Source of the DNA: Aestuariibius sp. HNIBRBA575
GTDB lineage: Bacteria; Pseudomonadota; Alphaproteobacteria; Rhodobacterales; Rhodobacteraceae
DNA: 64,000 nt
Direction of reading: 5' to 3'
NCBI RefSeq assembly: GCF_040932005.1
Contig: NZ_CP162414.1
Location: forward strand, 2,073,501 to 2,137,500
The translations under genes and the position numbers were made by a program. The notes below the pieces were generated by a model that saw only the letters and a program-made list of their open reading frames with translations, made no database searches and had not been told where the DNA came from. The first letter of the stretch is position 1. Each line of letters begins with the position of its first letter. This document shows positions 29,083-38,253 of the stretch, piece after piece.

Positions 29083-29874
29083 TTAGGCAGATTTACGACG
29101 ACGGCGACGCAACCCTGCAAAGGCTACCAGCCCCGACCCCATCAGGGCCAGACTGCCGGGAACCGGAACCGCAGGCAAAGACGGCGCTGGGATCACTTCG
29201 TATCCCAAATCGGCAAATTGCGCGATCGACGTGTAGGTGACAGTGGCCGGACCACCCAGATAGCCAGTCATCAACGCATCCGGACCACAGGCCCAGTTTT
29301 CATCCCAATGAGCGCCTGCCGTCCCGGCGCCGCCGTCTTCTTCGACGGGGATATAGGTTGCAGAGGCATCACATTCGTTTTGATAGGCTGCCAAGGCATG
29401 CGCGCCGGTATATTGGCCAGATCCCTCAACATAAAGATTGCCCATCAAGCTCCAAACCGTGCCCAATCCAAGCACATGTGCCATTTCATGCACAATCACA
29501 TCAAGCAAACGACCGCTGCTTTCCAGTGCCAGCAAATCTGCGGTGTCAAATTCCATGATACCGGTCGTCGCATAGGCATATGACCCCGCGATCCCACGTC
29601 CTGATAATGGCCCAGCCCGGCCCAGCGTGCCACTGACACCATCAATGGCCACGCCAGATGCACTGATCTGAACCGGATCAACGATCCCCGCATCAAAACG
29701 GTATCCCAGAATCACGCTTTCCCAGAAATTTTCGGCCGCCGTGAACACGCTTTGTTGGCTAGAGGTCAGCCCGCTGCCAAAGTTGACATCAATGCTGAAC
29801 GCAGATGCAGGCATTGACACCATGGCGAGCAAACCCGCAGCCGCGGTCGTTTTTAATTTGGACTTAAAAGACAT
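29083..29874 (-). CDS. Exported zinc metalloprotease with a VPLPA/PEP-CTERM-like sorting tail
   Basis: The 263-residue protein has a signal peptide (cleavage about MPASA-FS), a zinc site HEMAHVLGLG with His129 and His133 and Glu130, a later His in GAHWDENWACG and a Met-turn-like ALMTGYLG. This resembles leishmanolysin-type metzincins. The C-terminus VPVPGSLALMGSGLVAFAG followed by RRRRRKSA has the three-part layout (VP-P motif, membrane helix, Arg cluster) of the VPLPA/PEP-CTERM sorting signals processed by exosortases. No exosortase is in the window. It sits between mraY and murD, an unusual place, and lies next to a secreted hypothetical. Confidence 0.82.
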   Translation of the reverse strand: MSFKSKLKTTAAAGLLAMVSMPASAFSIDVNFGSGLTSSQQSVFTAAENFWESVILGYRFDAGIVDPVQISASGVAIDGVSGTLGRAGPLSGRGIAGSYAYATTGIMEFDTADLLALESSGRLLDVIVHEMAHVLGLGTVWSLMGNLYVEGSGQYTGAHALAAYQNECDASATYIPVEEDGGAGTAGAHWDENWACGPDALMTGYLGGPATVTYTSIAQFADLGYEVIPAPSLPAVPVPGSLALMGSGLVAFAGLRRRRRKSA

Positions 29875-29956
29875 TTGACGTTCTCTCACTCACAATTACT
29901 TGAGACAATTTCGTGCGCCTACTCTAGCGAAGTCCAAGTCACATGTTAACCCGCTA

Positions 29957-31039
29957 TTAACGCAATTTCAGCGTCGCGAGCCCGATCAGTGCCAGCACAA
30001 CCGAAATGATCCAGAACCGGATTACGATGGTTGGTTCCGACCACCCCTTTTTTTCATAATGGTGGTGGATCGGCGCCATCAAAAACACGCGTTTACCGGT
30101 GCGTTTGAAATAGAACACCTGAATGATGACGGACAGGGCTTCGACGACAAACAAACCGCCCACAATGGCCAGCACAATTTCATGTTTGGTGGCCACGGCA
30201 ATCGCGCCTAACCCACCGCCCAGTGCCAGCGATCCGGTATCGCCCATGAACACGGCCGCAGGTGGGGCATTATACCAAAGAAAGCCCAAACCGCCACCGA
30301 TCAACCCCATGGTAAACACCAGAATTTCACCGGCGCCCGGCACGTAATGCACATCCAGATATTCCGAAAAATCGACCCGACCCACGGCGTAGGCGATGAT
30401 CCCAAACGTCCCTGCCGCAATCATCACGGGCATAATCGCCAACCCGTCCAGACCATCGGTCAGGTTCACCGCATTTGCCGCGCCGACAATGACGATCACC
30501 GCAAATGGCACAAAGAAAAAGCCCAGATTGATCAACGTATCCTTGAATACCGGCAGCGCCACCGCGTTTTGCAGCCCTTCGGGGTGGTATTGCGAGGCCC
30601 AGAACCCGGCAATGGCGGAAATAACCAGCCCCAACAGGATGCGGATTTTGCCAGAAACACCGGCGGTGTTTTGTTTGCTGACCTTGGCATAATCATCGGC
30701 AAACCCGATCAACGCAAAGGACATGGTTACAAACAGCACGATCCAGATAAACGGGTTGTCCAGCCGCGCCCATAACAGCGTGGACGTCAACAACGCCCCC
30801 ACAATCAGCAGCCCACCCATGGTGGGGGTGCCGGCTTTGACGAAATGGCCTTCGGGGCCGTCATCACGAATGGGTTGGCCTTTGCCTTGTTTGCGGCGCA
30901 ACACGTTGATCAGCGGTTTGCCAAACACAAACCCAAAGATCAGCGCCGTCATAAACGCCCCGCCTGCGCGGAACGAAATATAGCGGAACAAGTTAAAGAA
31001 ATCCCCGCCATCCGACAGTGCCGTCAACCAATACAACAT
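29957..31039 (-). CDS. mraY: Phospho-MurNAc-pentapeptide transferase MraY
   Basis: MraY makes lipid I from UDP-MurNAc-pentapeptide and undecaprenyl phosphate. The 360-residue protein has about ten membrane segments and the catalytic motifs [35 protein letters not shown] and the C-terminal HHHYEKKGW. The ATG at 31039 gives [21 protein letters not shown], the family N-terminus. It starts four bases after the murF stop. Confidence 0.97.
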   Translation of the reverse strand: MLYWLTALSDGGDFFNLFRYISFRAGGAFMTALIFGFVFGKPLINVLRRKQGKGQPIRDDGPEGHFVKAGTPTMGGLLIVGALLTSTLLWARLDNPFIWIVLFVTMSFALIGFADDYAKVSKQNTAGVSGKIRILLGLVISAIAGFWASQYHPEGLQNAVALPVFKDTLINLGFFFVPFAVIVIVGAANAVNLTDGLDGLAIMPVMIAAGTFGIIAYAVGRVDFSEYLDVHYVPGAGEILVFTMGLIGGGLGFLWYNAPPAAVFMGDTGSLALGGGLGAIAVATKHEIVLAIVGGLFVVEALSVIIQVFYFKRTGKRVFLMAPIHHHYEKKGWSEPTIVIRFWIISVVLALIGLATLKLR

Positions 31040-31043
31040 ATAT

Positions 31044-32459
31044 TCAACCCTCTTCGTTTTTCTTGGGGGTCGCATGCCCCGATTTGCGCAGGGCGTCAAC
31101 GACGCGCGACACATAAGAGCCCTTTGATCCTTTGATCAGGACAATATCCCGCGGCTGCACCAGATTTGCCGCACTTTGCGCCAGCACATCTGCGGTTTCG
31201 CCCCATTGGCCACGTTTGTCGGCAGGCAGCGCGTCAAACAGGTGTTTCATCCGCAATCCGGCACAATGCACCACGTCAATGGCGGCCATAGACGGATCAT
31301 TGGCAATGTCGCGGTGCATCGCCGCCTCATGTGGTCCCAGTTCCAGCATATCGCCCAGAACCGCCACCCGACGCCCGCCCGGTTTGGGGGCAAGCGCGGC
31401 CAAAATGCCCAGTGACGCAGTCAGCGATGTGGGATTGGCGTTAAACGCGTCATCGATCAGGTCAATGTCACCCGTCGGTAGGCTCAGAACTTCACGGGTG
31501 CCACGCCCGGTTGGGGGCAACCAATTGGCAATCCCCGCCAAGGCGGCGTCAAAATCAGCCCCCAGCGCCTGTGCCACGGCCAACGCGCCGATGGCATTGA
31601 CGGCAAAATGCGCGCCTTCGGTGCTGATCAACAGGTCAAATGCCCCGTTGGGCCCCTGCCCTTGGGCGGTGGTTTGACCCGGTGTGATCGCGATGTTGTC
31701 CAGCCGCCAATCATTGGCTGCGTTTTGGCCAAAGGTCTGTATGTCAAACCCGTTTGCGGCATCGCGCAGAATGTCACTGGTGGGCAGATCCCCGTTCAGG
31801 ACCGCCACGCCGCCGGGTTCTAACCCCTGACAGATGGATCCCTTTTCGCGGGCAATCCCGTCCAGACCCTCAAACGCCTCTAGATGAGCGGCGGCGACGG
31901 TGGTGACCATGGCCACATGCGGTTTGCCCATATTGGACAGCGGTGCAATTTCGCCGGGATTGGACATGCCCATTTCCAGCACGGCGTAATCGGTGTTTGC
32001 CGGCATCCGCGCCAGCGTCAGCGGCACGCCCCAATGGTTGTTGTAACTGGCTTCGGCGACGTGAATATTGCCCTGCCCGGCCAGCGCGGCGCGCAACATT
32101 TCTTTGGTCGATGTTTTGCCAACCGATCCGGTGATCGCGGCCACACGTGCACTTGTGCGTGCCCGGGCGTGGCGGCCCATGGCCTCTAGCGCTTCCAGAA
32201 CATCTGCGACGATCAACAGCGGCGCGTTTTCATCCACCCCCTCCGGGATATGCGTAACCAAGGCCGCCCCGGCCCCAGCGGCCAGCGCATTGGCGACGAA
32301 ATCATGCCCGTCACGCGCCGCTTTGAGGGCGACAAACAAATCACCCGGTTGGATCGTGCGGGTGTCGATGGACACGCCATTGGCCACCCAGTCGCAGGTC
32401 ACAGTTCCGCCCGTTGCCTCTGCCGCTTCGGCGCTGGTCCACAACGTCATGTCATTCAT
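31044..32459 (-). CDS. murF: UDP-MurNAc-tripeptide--D-Ala-D-Ala ligase MurF
   Basis: MurF adds D-Ala-D-Ala made by Ddl. The 471-residue Mur ligase has the ATP loop [33 protein letters not shown] and [12 protein letters not shown] near the end. Its start overlaps the murE stop as ATGA (32456-32459), so the two are translationally coupled. mraY follows after four bases. Confidence 0.96.
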   Translation of the reverse strand: MNDMTLWTSAEAAEATGGTVTCDWVANGVSIDTRTIQPGDLFVALKAARDGHDFVANALAAGAGAALVTHIPEGVDENAPLLIVADVLEALEAMGRHARARTSARVAAITGSVGKTSTKEMLRAALAGQGNIHVAEASYNNHWGVPLTLARMPANTDYAVLEMGMSNPGEIAPLSNMGKPHVAMVTTVAAAHLEAFEGLDGIAREKGSICQGLEPGGVAVLNGDLPTSDILRDAANGFDIQTFGQNAANDWRLDNIAITPGQTTAQGQGPNGAFDLLISTEGAHFAVNAIGALAVAQALGADFDAALAGIANWLPPTGRGTREVLSLPTGDIDLIDDAFNANPTSLTASLGILAALAPKPGGRRVAVLGDMLELGPHEAAMHRDIANDPSMAAIDVVHCAGLRMKHLFDALPADKRGQWGETADVLAQSAANLVQPRDIVLIKGSKGSYVSRVVDALRKSGHATPKKNEEG

Positions 32460-33952
32460 ATCCGGCCATCCAGCGCAGCCACGGCCACGCTTGCTTGTTC
32501 CACATCATCAAAGGGCAGCACGTCGTCCCCGACGATCTGCCCGGTTTCATGGCCTTTGCCCGCAATCAACAGCGCATCGCCGGGTTCCAGCATATCCACG
32601 CCGCGCAGGATCGCTTCGGCACGATCCCCGACTTCGATCGCATCCGCCGCGCCAGACAGAACCGCCGCACGAATGGTGGCCGGATCCTCTGAGCGGGGAT
32701 TGTCGTCGGTGACAATCACGATATCGGCCCATTCCGCCGCCGCCTGCCCCATCAATGGCCGTTTGGTTGTGTCGCGATCCCCACCCGCCCCAATGATGGC
32801 AACGATCCGCCCCATCACATGCGGGCGCAGCGCCTGAAGTGCCGTGGCCACCGCATCGGGTGTGTGGGCGTAATCAACAAACACCGCCGCGCCATTGTCG
32901 CGCATGCCTGCGCGCTGCATCCGGCCCCGCACGGTGGTCAGATCCGGCAGCACGTCAAACACCTCTTCGGGGTCAGCGCCCGATGCGATCACCAGCCCAG
33001 CGGCCAGCAACACATTGTCGGCCTGAAACCCACCGACCAAGTTCAGCCGTGTGACGTATTTCTGCCCTTGCCAGTCAAATCGCAGCTCTTGTCCGGTGCC
33101 ATCAAAACGCTGGGTTAGCAATTGCAGACGCGCAGCCGGGTTGCGGCCCACGCCGATCACCTCTTGGCCGCGGGCTTCGGCGATTTTGACCACATCGGGG
33201 CCTTTGGGATCGTCCATATTGATCACCGCCACGCCGTCTTCGGGCAGGACCCGCGAAAACAGCCCCATTTTGGCGTCAAAATACGCCTCAAAGGTTTCGT
33301 GGTAATCCAGATGGTCCTGCGTGAAATTGGTGAACCCCGCCGCGCTGAGCATGATCCCGTCCAGCCGCCGCTGATCCAACCCGTGCGAAGATGCCTCCAT
33401 GGCGACATGGGTCACATCATGGGCCAGGGCCTGCGCCAGAACCCGGTGCAGCGTAATAGGTTCGGGCGTGGTGTGTTTTAACGGATGGGACCAGAACCCT
33501 TCGACGCCAGTTGTGCCCAGATTGACGGCGTTTTCTTCTAGCGCAAGCCAGATTTGACGGCAAAATGTGCTGACAGATGTTTTGCCATTGGTGCCAGTGA
33601 CCGCCACCACATTGCTGGGATGGGGCCCGAACCACAGGCTGGCCGTTTGGGCCAAGGTCTGACGGGGGTCTTCTGCGATGATCAACGCGGCATCGGATTC
33701 GGCCAGCTCATCCGCGGCGATTTGTGCGCCTGTTGCATCCGTCAGGATCGCGCCGGCCTGTTGGCGCAGCGCATATTGGATAAATTCGCCGCCATGTACA
33801 TTGGTGCCCGGCAGGGCCACAAACAAATACCCCGGCGCCACTTCGCGGCTGTCCACGGTGATGCCCGTAATTGTCACGTCGCGCCCGCCCATTGCGGTCA
33901 ATCCCAGATCTGACAGGGTTGCCGTACGGTCAAAGGATGTATTTTGTGTCAT
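32456..33952 (-). CDS. murE: UDP-MurNAc-Ala-Glu ligase MurE, meso-diaminopimelate type
   Basis: MurE adds the third residue of the stem peptide. The 498-residue enzyme has the ATP loop TGTNGKTSVSTF, EASSHGLDQRR and NFTQDHLDYH; the signature DNPR in VTDDNPRSEDP marks meso-diaminopimelate as substrate, as expected for a Gram-negative. The ATG at 33952 (MTQNTSFDRT) was preferred to a start five codons upstream. It follows ftsI by 11 bases. Confidence 0.96.
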   Translation of the reverse strand: MTQNTSFDRTATLSDLGLTAMGGRDVTITGITVDSREVAPGYLFVALPGTNVHGGEFIQYALRQQAGAILTDATGAQIAADELAESDAALIIAEDPRQTLAQTASLWFGPHPSNVVAVTGTNGKTSVSTFCRQIWLALEENAVNLGTTGVEGFWSHPLKHTTPEPITLHRVLAQALAHDVTHVAMEASSHGLDQRRLDGIMLSAAGFTNFTQDHLDYHETFEAYFDAKMGLFSRVLPEDGVAVINMDDPKGPDVVKIAEARGQEVIGVGRNPAARLQLLTQRFDGTGQELRFDWQGQKYVTRLNLVGGFQADNVLLAAGLVIASGADPEEVFDVLPDLTTVRGRMQRAGMRDNGAAVFVDYAHTPDAVATALQALRPHVMGRIVAIIGAGGDRDTTKRPLMGQAAAEWADIVIVTDDNPRSEDPATIRAAVLSGAADAIEVGDRAEAILRGVDMLEPGDALLIAGKGHETGQIVGDDVLPFDDVEQASVAVAALDGRI

Positions 33953-33963
33953 GTTCGCCCACC

Positions 33964-35748
33964 TCAATTTGAGGTGAGTGATACACTGGTCGGCGCAAGG
34001 GATTCAACTTCTGGTCTGAGACCTAATAATGGTGCCACACGGCGGATCATTTCCGCTGCAATCGGCACGGCGGTCCAGCCCGCGGTGCGGCGCGGTTGAT
34101 CGCCCGATGATTCCACCGGTTCATCCAATGTTACGATCAAAACATAACGTGGATTATTGGCCGGAAACACGCTGGCAAAGGTGGCGATGACTTTGTCGTC
34201 GTAATAGCCGCCACCGCCTTCGCGGGGTTTGTCGGCGGTGCCGGTTTTACCCCCCACCTCATAGCCGGGCACTTCGCCAAAGGATGCGGTGCCGCGCACC
34301 ACCACTTCGCGTAGCATCATGCGGGCCATGGCGGATGTTTGTTCAGACACAACGCGCGGACCATTTTGCACAGCATCGCGGCGCAGCAATGTGGGTTCTA
34401 CCCGCGTGCCGCCATTCAGAACCGACGCATAAGCCGCCGCCAGATGCACAGGCGATGTGGATATACCGTGGCCATATGAAATGGTCATGGTGGAAATTTC
34501 CGACCAGTTTGGGGGCAACAAAGGCCGCCCAGAGGACGCTTCGGCCATTTCAACAGGCGTTGCTTCGAGCAGGCCCAATTCGCCCAGAAAATCGCGCTGG
34601 CGTTCGCCGCCGATCTGCATGGCAATCCGGGCGGTGCCGATATTGGACGATTTCACGATCACATCCGTCGCGGTCAATTCGCGGCCGTAATCGTGGAAAT
34701 CCCGAATGCGGAACCGGCCCCATTGCAGCGGACCTTGGGTGTTGATCATCGTATTCGCGTTCAGCAATCCCAGTTCGTTGGCCTGCGCCACGGCAAAGAT
34801 TTTAAACACCGATCCCAGTTCATACACACCTTGCACCGCGCGGTTAAACAGCGGGCTGTCGGATTGGTCACCGGTCGTCAAAACCTGCGGGCGATCATTG
34901 GGATCAAAGTCAGGCAGTGACACCATGGAAATGATTTCGCCGGTATGCACATCCATCAAAACCGATGACGCGCCTTTGGCATTCATCAGCATCATGCCGC
35001 CCTGCAGCACCCGTTCTGATGCGTCCTGCACGGTCAAGTCGATCGACAATTGCAACGGCGCGCCTTCGTTAGAGGGATCGCGCAGAAAATCATCAAACCG
35101 TTTTTCAACGCCCGCCACACCGATCACTTCGGCGCTGGCAACGGCTTCGCGACCATAAGACGCGCCGCCCAGAATATGCGCCGCCAGGTTGCCATTGGGA
35201 TAAAGCCGCATTTCACGTGGCCCAAACAACAGACCCGGTTCGCCCAGATCATGCACAGCCTGCATCTGTTCGGGGCTGATCTGACGCCTGATCCACAAAA
35301 ACGCCCGTTCGCCGTTGAAATCTTCGACCAGTTCTTCGGTTTTCAGCTCTGGGAAAATTTCGGCCAGCCCCATGGCGGCAGCGGTGGGGTCAATCATGTC
35401 GCGCGGATGCGCATATAGGCTGTAGGTTTCGATATTGGTGGCCAAAATGCGGCCATTGCGATCCACAATATCAGAACGTTGCGCCAAAATCTGACTGCCA
35501 TGGGCCGCAGCCTGTGGTTCACGTGGGTCAGACGCAGAAAGGGCACCCATTTTGGCCCCCACAACCAAAAACAGCCCCATAAAGGCCACGCCCAGCATCA
35601 GCAGGCGGCCTTCGGCGCGTTTGCGGGATTTGTCACGCATGTCTTCGTGGCGGCGGCGCAGATTTTCCGCCGCGATGTCATCGGGGTTTTCGCCTTCTGC
35701 GCGGGCGCGCAGAATAGACGCCAGCGGGCGAAGCGGTTTGCGGATCAT
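33964..35748 (-). CDS. ftsI: Septal peptidoglycan transpeptidase FtsI (PBP3)
   Basis: FtsI cross-links septal peptidoglycan with FtsW. The 594-residue class B penicillin-binding protein has one membrane segment at about 48-66, a dimerisation/pedestal region with RSDIVDRNGR at 91-100, and the transpeptidase motifs SVFK with active Ser313, SSN and KTGT. An N-terminal cytoplasmic tail of 47 residues is rich in Arg. It overlaps ftsL by four bases or fewer and precedes murE. Confidence 0.96.
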   Translation of the reverse strand: MIRKPLRPLASILRARAEGENPDDIAAENLRRRHEDMRDKSRKRAEGRLLMLGVAFMGLFLVVGAKMGALSASDPREPQAAAHGSQILAQRSDIVDRNGRILATNIETYSLYAHPRDMIDPTAAAMGLAEIFPELKTEELVEDFNGERAFLWIRRQISPEQMQAVHDLGEPGLLFGPREMRLYPNGNLAAHILGGASYGREAVASAEVIGVAGVEKRFDDFLRDPSNEGAPLQLSIDLTVQDASERVLQGGMMLMNAKGASSVLMDVHTGEIISMVSLPDFDPNDRPQVLTTGDQSDSPLFNRAVQGVYELGSVFKIFAVAQANELGLLNANTMINTQGPLQWGRFRIRDFHDYGRELTATDVIVKSSNIGTARIAMQIGGERQRDFLGELGLLEATPVEMAEASSGRPLLPPNWSEISTMTISYGHGISTSPVHLAAAYASVLNGGTRVEPTLLRRDAVQNGPRVVSEQTSAMARMMLREVVVRGTASFGEVPGYEVGGKTGTADKPREGGGGYYDDKVIATFASVFPANNPRYVLIVTLDEPVESSGDQPRRTAGWTAVPIAAEMIRRVAPLLGLRPEVESLAPTSVSLTSN

Positions 35749-36098
35749 AGCGGGTCCACCTCTGCATTGTCGCTGGACACCATCACGCCGCCCTCAATCG
35801 GCACAATCGGCGCCAGCGGAAACGACACCTGATCCAATTGACCAAAGGCATCCGGCATCAGTTCCATCAGTTCCAGACGTTCAAAATTCAGTTCAGCCAG
35901 ATCACGCAGACGGTCGGGGCGGTTCAAATAGGCCCATTCTGCGCGCAATATCGCCAGCCGTTCATGGGCCGCCCCGATGTCACGATGCAGACCACGGACG
36001 TCTTTCAACGACGCTTGTGTTCGATAGTTTTCGTTATAGGCCCAATAGGCCAGCCCAATCACTGCCAGCGCTGAGAAAACGTAAAAAACGCTCCGCAT
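35745..36098 (-). CDS. ftsL: Cell division protein FtsL
   Basis: The 117-residue protein has a single N-terminal membrane helix (about residues 2-20, SVFYVFSALAVIGLAYWAY) followed by a coiled coil (ALKDVRGLHRDIGAAHERLAILRAEWAYL) and the conserved FtsL segment LNRPDRLRDLAELN. FtsL works with FtsB/FtsQ to activate FtsWI. An adjacent GTG one codon upstream (36101) overlaps the rsmH stop; I chose the ATG. Its end overlaps the ftsI start. Confidence 0.9.
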   Translation of the reverse strand: MRSVFYVFSALAVIGLAYWAYNENYRTQASLKDVRGLHRDIGAAHERLAILRAEWAYLNRPDRLRDLAELNFERLELMELMPDAFGQLDQVSFPLAPIVPIEGGVMVSSDNAEVDPL

Positions 36099-37090
36099 CA
36101 CACCATCCCCTTTACCACCGGCATGCCCAACGTCTTGGCCATGCCTTGTTCACTTATCCCCTCTGCGGGGGCTTTGGTTCGCCGCGCAACCCGCAGCTTG
36201 GCTGACCGCGACCGCGGATTTTCAGCCAGTTCTTCGTCGCCTGGACCCACCGCTTTGCGGGTCAGAATATCAAAGGCCGGTGCGGCCTGTTCAATTTCGG
36301 GCGCATAGCGGCTGACGCTTTGGGATTTGCCAGCGCGATGCTGGAAAAACCGTTTAACCATGCGATCCTCGACCGAATGGAACGTCACCACAGCCAACAA
36401 ACCGCCGGGTTTCAGCGCCCGTTCGGCGGCCATCAGCCCTTGGGCCAATTCGCCATATTCATTGTTTACCGCAATGCGCAGCGCCTGAAAACTGCGCGTA
36501 GCTGGATGGCTTTGACCGGGCTTTTTGCGCGGCAGACATTTTTCAATCACGTCGGCCAGTTGCAACGTGGTGTGGAACGGGCGCGCCGCGACAATCGCTT
36601 TGGCGATCCGGCGGCTGGCGCGCTCTTCGCCATATTGAAACAACACGCTGGCGATCACGGATTCATCGGCATTGTTCACCAAATCCGCCGCTGATGGCCC
36701 GTCTTGGGACATGCGCATATCCAGCGGTCCGTCGCGCATGAACGAAAACCCACGTTCCGCCAAATCCAACTGCATCGATGACACGCCCAGATCCAGAACA
36801 ACCCCGTCCAAATCGGCCCCATATTCATCCAGCCGCGAAAACGTGCCTTCGACCATTTCGATATTTGGAAAATCACCGATCCACGGTGCGGCCATTTCAA
36901 AGGCCAGCGGATCGCGATCCACGCCGATCACTTTGTCAGCGCCTGCCTTGATCAGTTCGCGGGAATAGCCCCCTGCCCCAAATGTCCCGTCCAACCACGT
37001 GCCAGAAACCGGCGATACGGCGGCAATCAAGGGGCGGATCAGGACCGGAATATGGGGTTTCTTATCAGCTGTGGCAGCAGCGTCAGACAT
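36098..37090 (-). CDS. rsmH: 16S rRNA m4C1402 methyltransferase RsmH
   Basis: RsmH (MraW) methylates N4 of C1402 in 16S rRNA. The 330-residue protein has the SAM-binding region [13 protein letters not shown], the [12 protein letters not shown] motif and the C-terminal substrate segments [27 protein letters not shown]. It starts four bases after mraZ and its stop overlaps the ftsL start, in the standard dcw order. Confidence 0.96.
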   Translation of the reverse strand: MSDAAATADKKPHIPVLIRPLIAAVSPVSGTWLDGTFGAGGYSRELIKAGADKVIGVDRDPLAFEMAAPWIGDFPNIEMVEGTFSRLDEYGADLDGVVLDLGVSSMQLDLAERGFSFMRDGPLDMRMSQDGPSAADLVNNADESVIASVLFQYGEERASRRIAKAIVAARPFHTTLQLADVIEKCLPRKKPGQSHPATRSFQALRIAVNNEYGELAQGLMAAERALKPGGLLAVVTFHSVEDRMVKRFFQHRAGKSQSVSRYAPEIEQAAPAFDILTRKAVGPGDEELAENPRSRSAKLRVARRTKAPAEGISEQGMAKTLGMPVVKGMV

Positions 37091-37093
37091 GGC

Positions 37094-37594
37094 TCAGACC
37101 TCCGCGCCATCTAATAGGGATAGCGGATCAAACCCATCTGGCATGTCCGACAAGAACGCTTCTTCTTCTGCCGCCTCAACCTCTGCATAGGTCTCGGCGC
37201 TCCAGATTTCGAAATAGTCGCCCATGGCCACCATCTTGGTTTCGCCGATCAGACCGATTTGTTCACGGCGATCTTTGGGCAATACGATGCGACCATCTTT
37301 GTCAACCTCGGTTTCCCAAGATTTCCCAAGGATCATCCGACTGGCCTGTTTGCGCGCAGCGGATCCTCGGGGCAATTTTTTGATGTCTGCTTCGATCTCG
37401 GCCATGGCTTCGATAGTATAGGCGTGGAGGCATCCCTGAAGATGGGGGCCGTACAACACAACCATGCGTGGCAGGGGGTTTTCGGGGCAACGCTCATCAC
37501 CATCTTCGAGCACACGACGAAAATCAGCCGGGATCGACATGCGTCCCTTGCTGTCAACCTTTTGGTTGAATTCGCCTCTAAAGCTCAGTGCCAC
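37094..37594 (-). CDS. mraZ: Transcriptional regulator MraZ
   Basis: MraZ is an AbrB-fold DNA-binding protein that heads the dcw cluster and represses it in E. coli. The 166-residue product has the two tandem SpoVT-AbrB-like halves (FRGEFNQKVDSKGRMSIPADFRR and SWETEVDKDGRIVLPKDRR). It is longer than the E. coli form by an acidic C-terminal extension (YAEVEAAEEEAF). Its leader carries a promoter and repeats described separately. Confidence 0.95.
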   Translation of the reverse strand: MALSFRGEFNQKVDSKGRMSIPADFRRVLEDGDERCPENPLPRMVVLYGPHLQGCLHAYTIEAMAEIEADIKKLPRGSAARKQASRMILGKSWETEVDKDGRIVLPKDRREQIGLIGETKMVAMGDYFEIWSAETYAEVEAAEEEAFLSDMPDGFDPLSLLDGAEV

Positions 37595-37640
37595 GGTCCC
37601 AACGTCCCTTTTGCCGTCAATTCAATTCATGTCCCGGAAA

Positions 37641-37847
37641 GGAAAACGGCGGATTGATCTGCTGCCACTGATCAATCCGCCGACCTCGTCCCTTGCGGGA
37701 TGTCCAGCTGCGCGCGCCACCTGGGGGGATGTCTGCTCGCTCGCGCGCCGGATCTCTTTGTTCAAGGAATGGGGGCGCCTGTATGAAACCTGACTTTTCG
37801 CCGTTGGGGTTCTTTTGCCCCGGTTTGTTTGTCTGCCCGTCTTCCTT
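37641..37847 (-). ncRNA. Candidate UpsM-like leader RNA of mraZ
   Basis: From a promoter whose -10 box ends at 37854, a transcript would start near 37847 and meet a strong terminator-like hairpin whose U tract ends near 37641, giving an RNA of about 205 nt before mraZ (start 37594). The leader can fold further: GGGG-CAAAAGAA-CCCC near 37806-37821 and ATCCC-GCAA-GGGAC near 37687-37700. In Rhodobacter sphaeroides the mraZ leader produces UpsM, an abundant sRNA of similar size made by early termination; I recall this from the literature. No coding frame explains the region. Expression here is inference. Confidence 0.6.
37647..37682 (-). terminator. Strong hairpin with U tract in the mraZ leader
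   Basis: CGGCGGATTGATC (37647-37659) and GATCAATCCGCCG (37670-37682) are a perfect 13-bp inverted repeat around a 10-base loop. On the minus strand TTTTCCTTT follows. It stands about 50 bases before the mraZ start, with no gene upstream on that strand to terminate, so it acts on the mraZ leader itself. Confidence 0.8.
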
Positions 37848-37853
37848 GTGATG

Positions 37854-37882
37854 TTTATGCCTTGGGAAATCATGGGAAGCAA
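37854..37882 (-). promoter_or_regulatory. Predicted promoter of mraZ and the dcw cluster
   Basis: On the minus strand TTGCTT (37877-37882) and CATAAA (37854-37859) are 17 bases apart, a plausible sigma-70-type pair. The expected start is near 37847. The pair lies within a block of TGG repeats. Confidence 0.5.
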
Positions 37883-37905
37883 TGGATTTCTTGGGAATTC
37901 ATGGC
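37863..37905. promoter_or_regulatory. TGG repeats with about 10-bp spacing over the mraZ promoter (candidate MraZ sites)
   Basis: On the plus strand TGGG, TGGG, TGGA, TGGG and TGGC start at 37863, 37873, 37883, 37892 and 37902, so five boxes with spacings 10, 10, 9 and 10. MraZ of E. coli binds TGGG-type direct repeats with 10-bp phasing near its own promoter. The boxes cover the spacer and -35 of the predicted promoter, a repressor-like position. They are on the strand opposite the gene, which differs from the E. coli arrangement as I recall it. Confidence 0.55.
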
Positions 37906-38253
37906 ACCACATCCTGTTTCTGCGGGGCAGCAAAAACAACATATAGTGTCATTTCGAAACAAATTTGGCGAAAAAATGCAGAATTCGCCGATACCAAACG
38001 CAACATATAGTGGGCCAAAAAGTTCCATAAAATCCCGAAAAAATGGGGCGAACCACGGAAAACACCCCATTTCCCATCCAATCCCACCCTCATATAGGGG
38101 GCATTCCCATGCGATTCACCCATATTTCACGTAATTTCACGAGCTGTTGATTCGAAACCACGCCTGAGGTTCCAGAATTTCCCAACTTGAAGACCCCAAT
38201 CCCATTTTCTAACCTGCCCCAGACCATAAAGGCCCTGACACAAAAGAGATTTG
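37906..38253. other. Intergenic region upstream of the mraZ promoter with a 12-bp direct repeat
   Basis: No gene is seen. CAACATATAGTG occurs at 37937-37948 and again at 38001-38012, 64 bases apart, and CATATAGGGG at 38091-38100 is a partial third copy. The region must also hold the promoter of the plus-strand DUF4253 gene, but I cannot place it. Confidence 0.5.

Noticed and set aside
38111..38155. GANTC methylation sites (GATTC) as a CcrM cell-cycle signal upstream of mraZ
   Set aside because: Only two sites occur, which is close to the random expectation, and both lie far upstream of the predicted promoter. A genome-wide count would be needed to claim a role.
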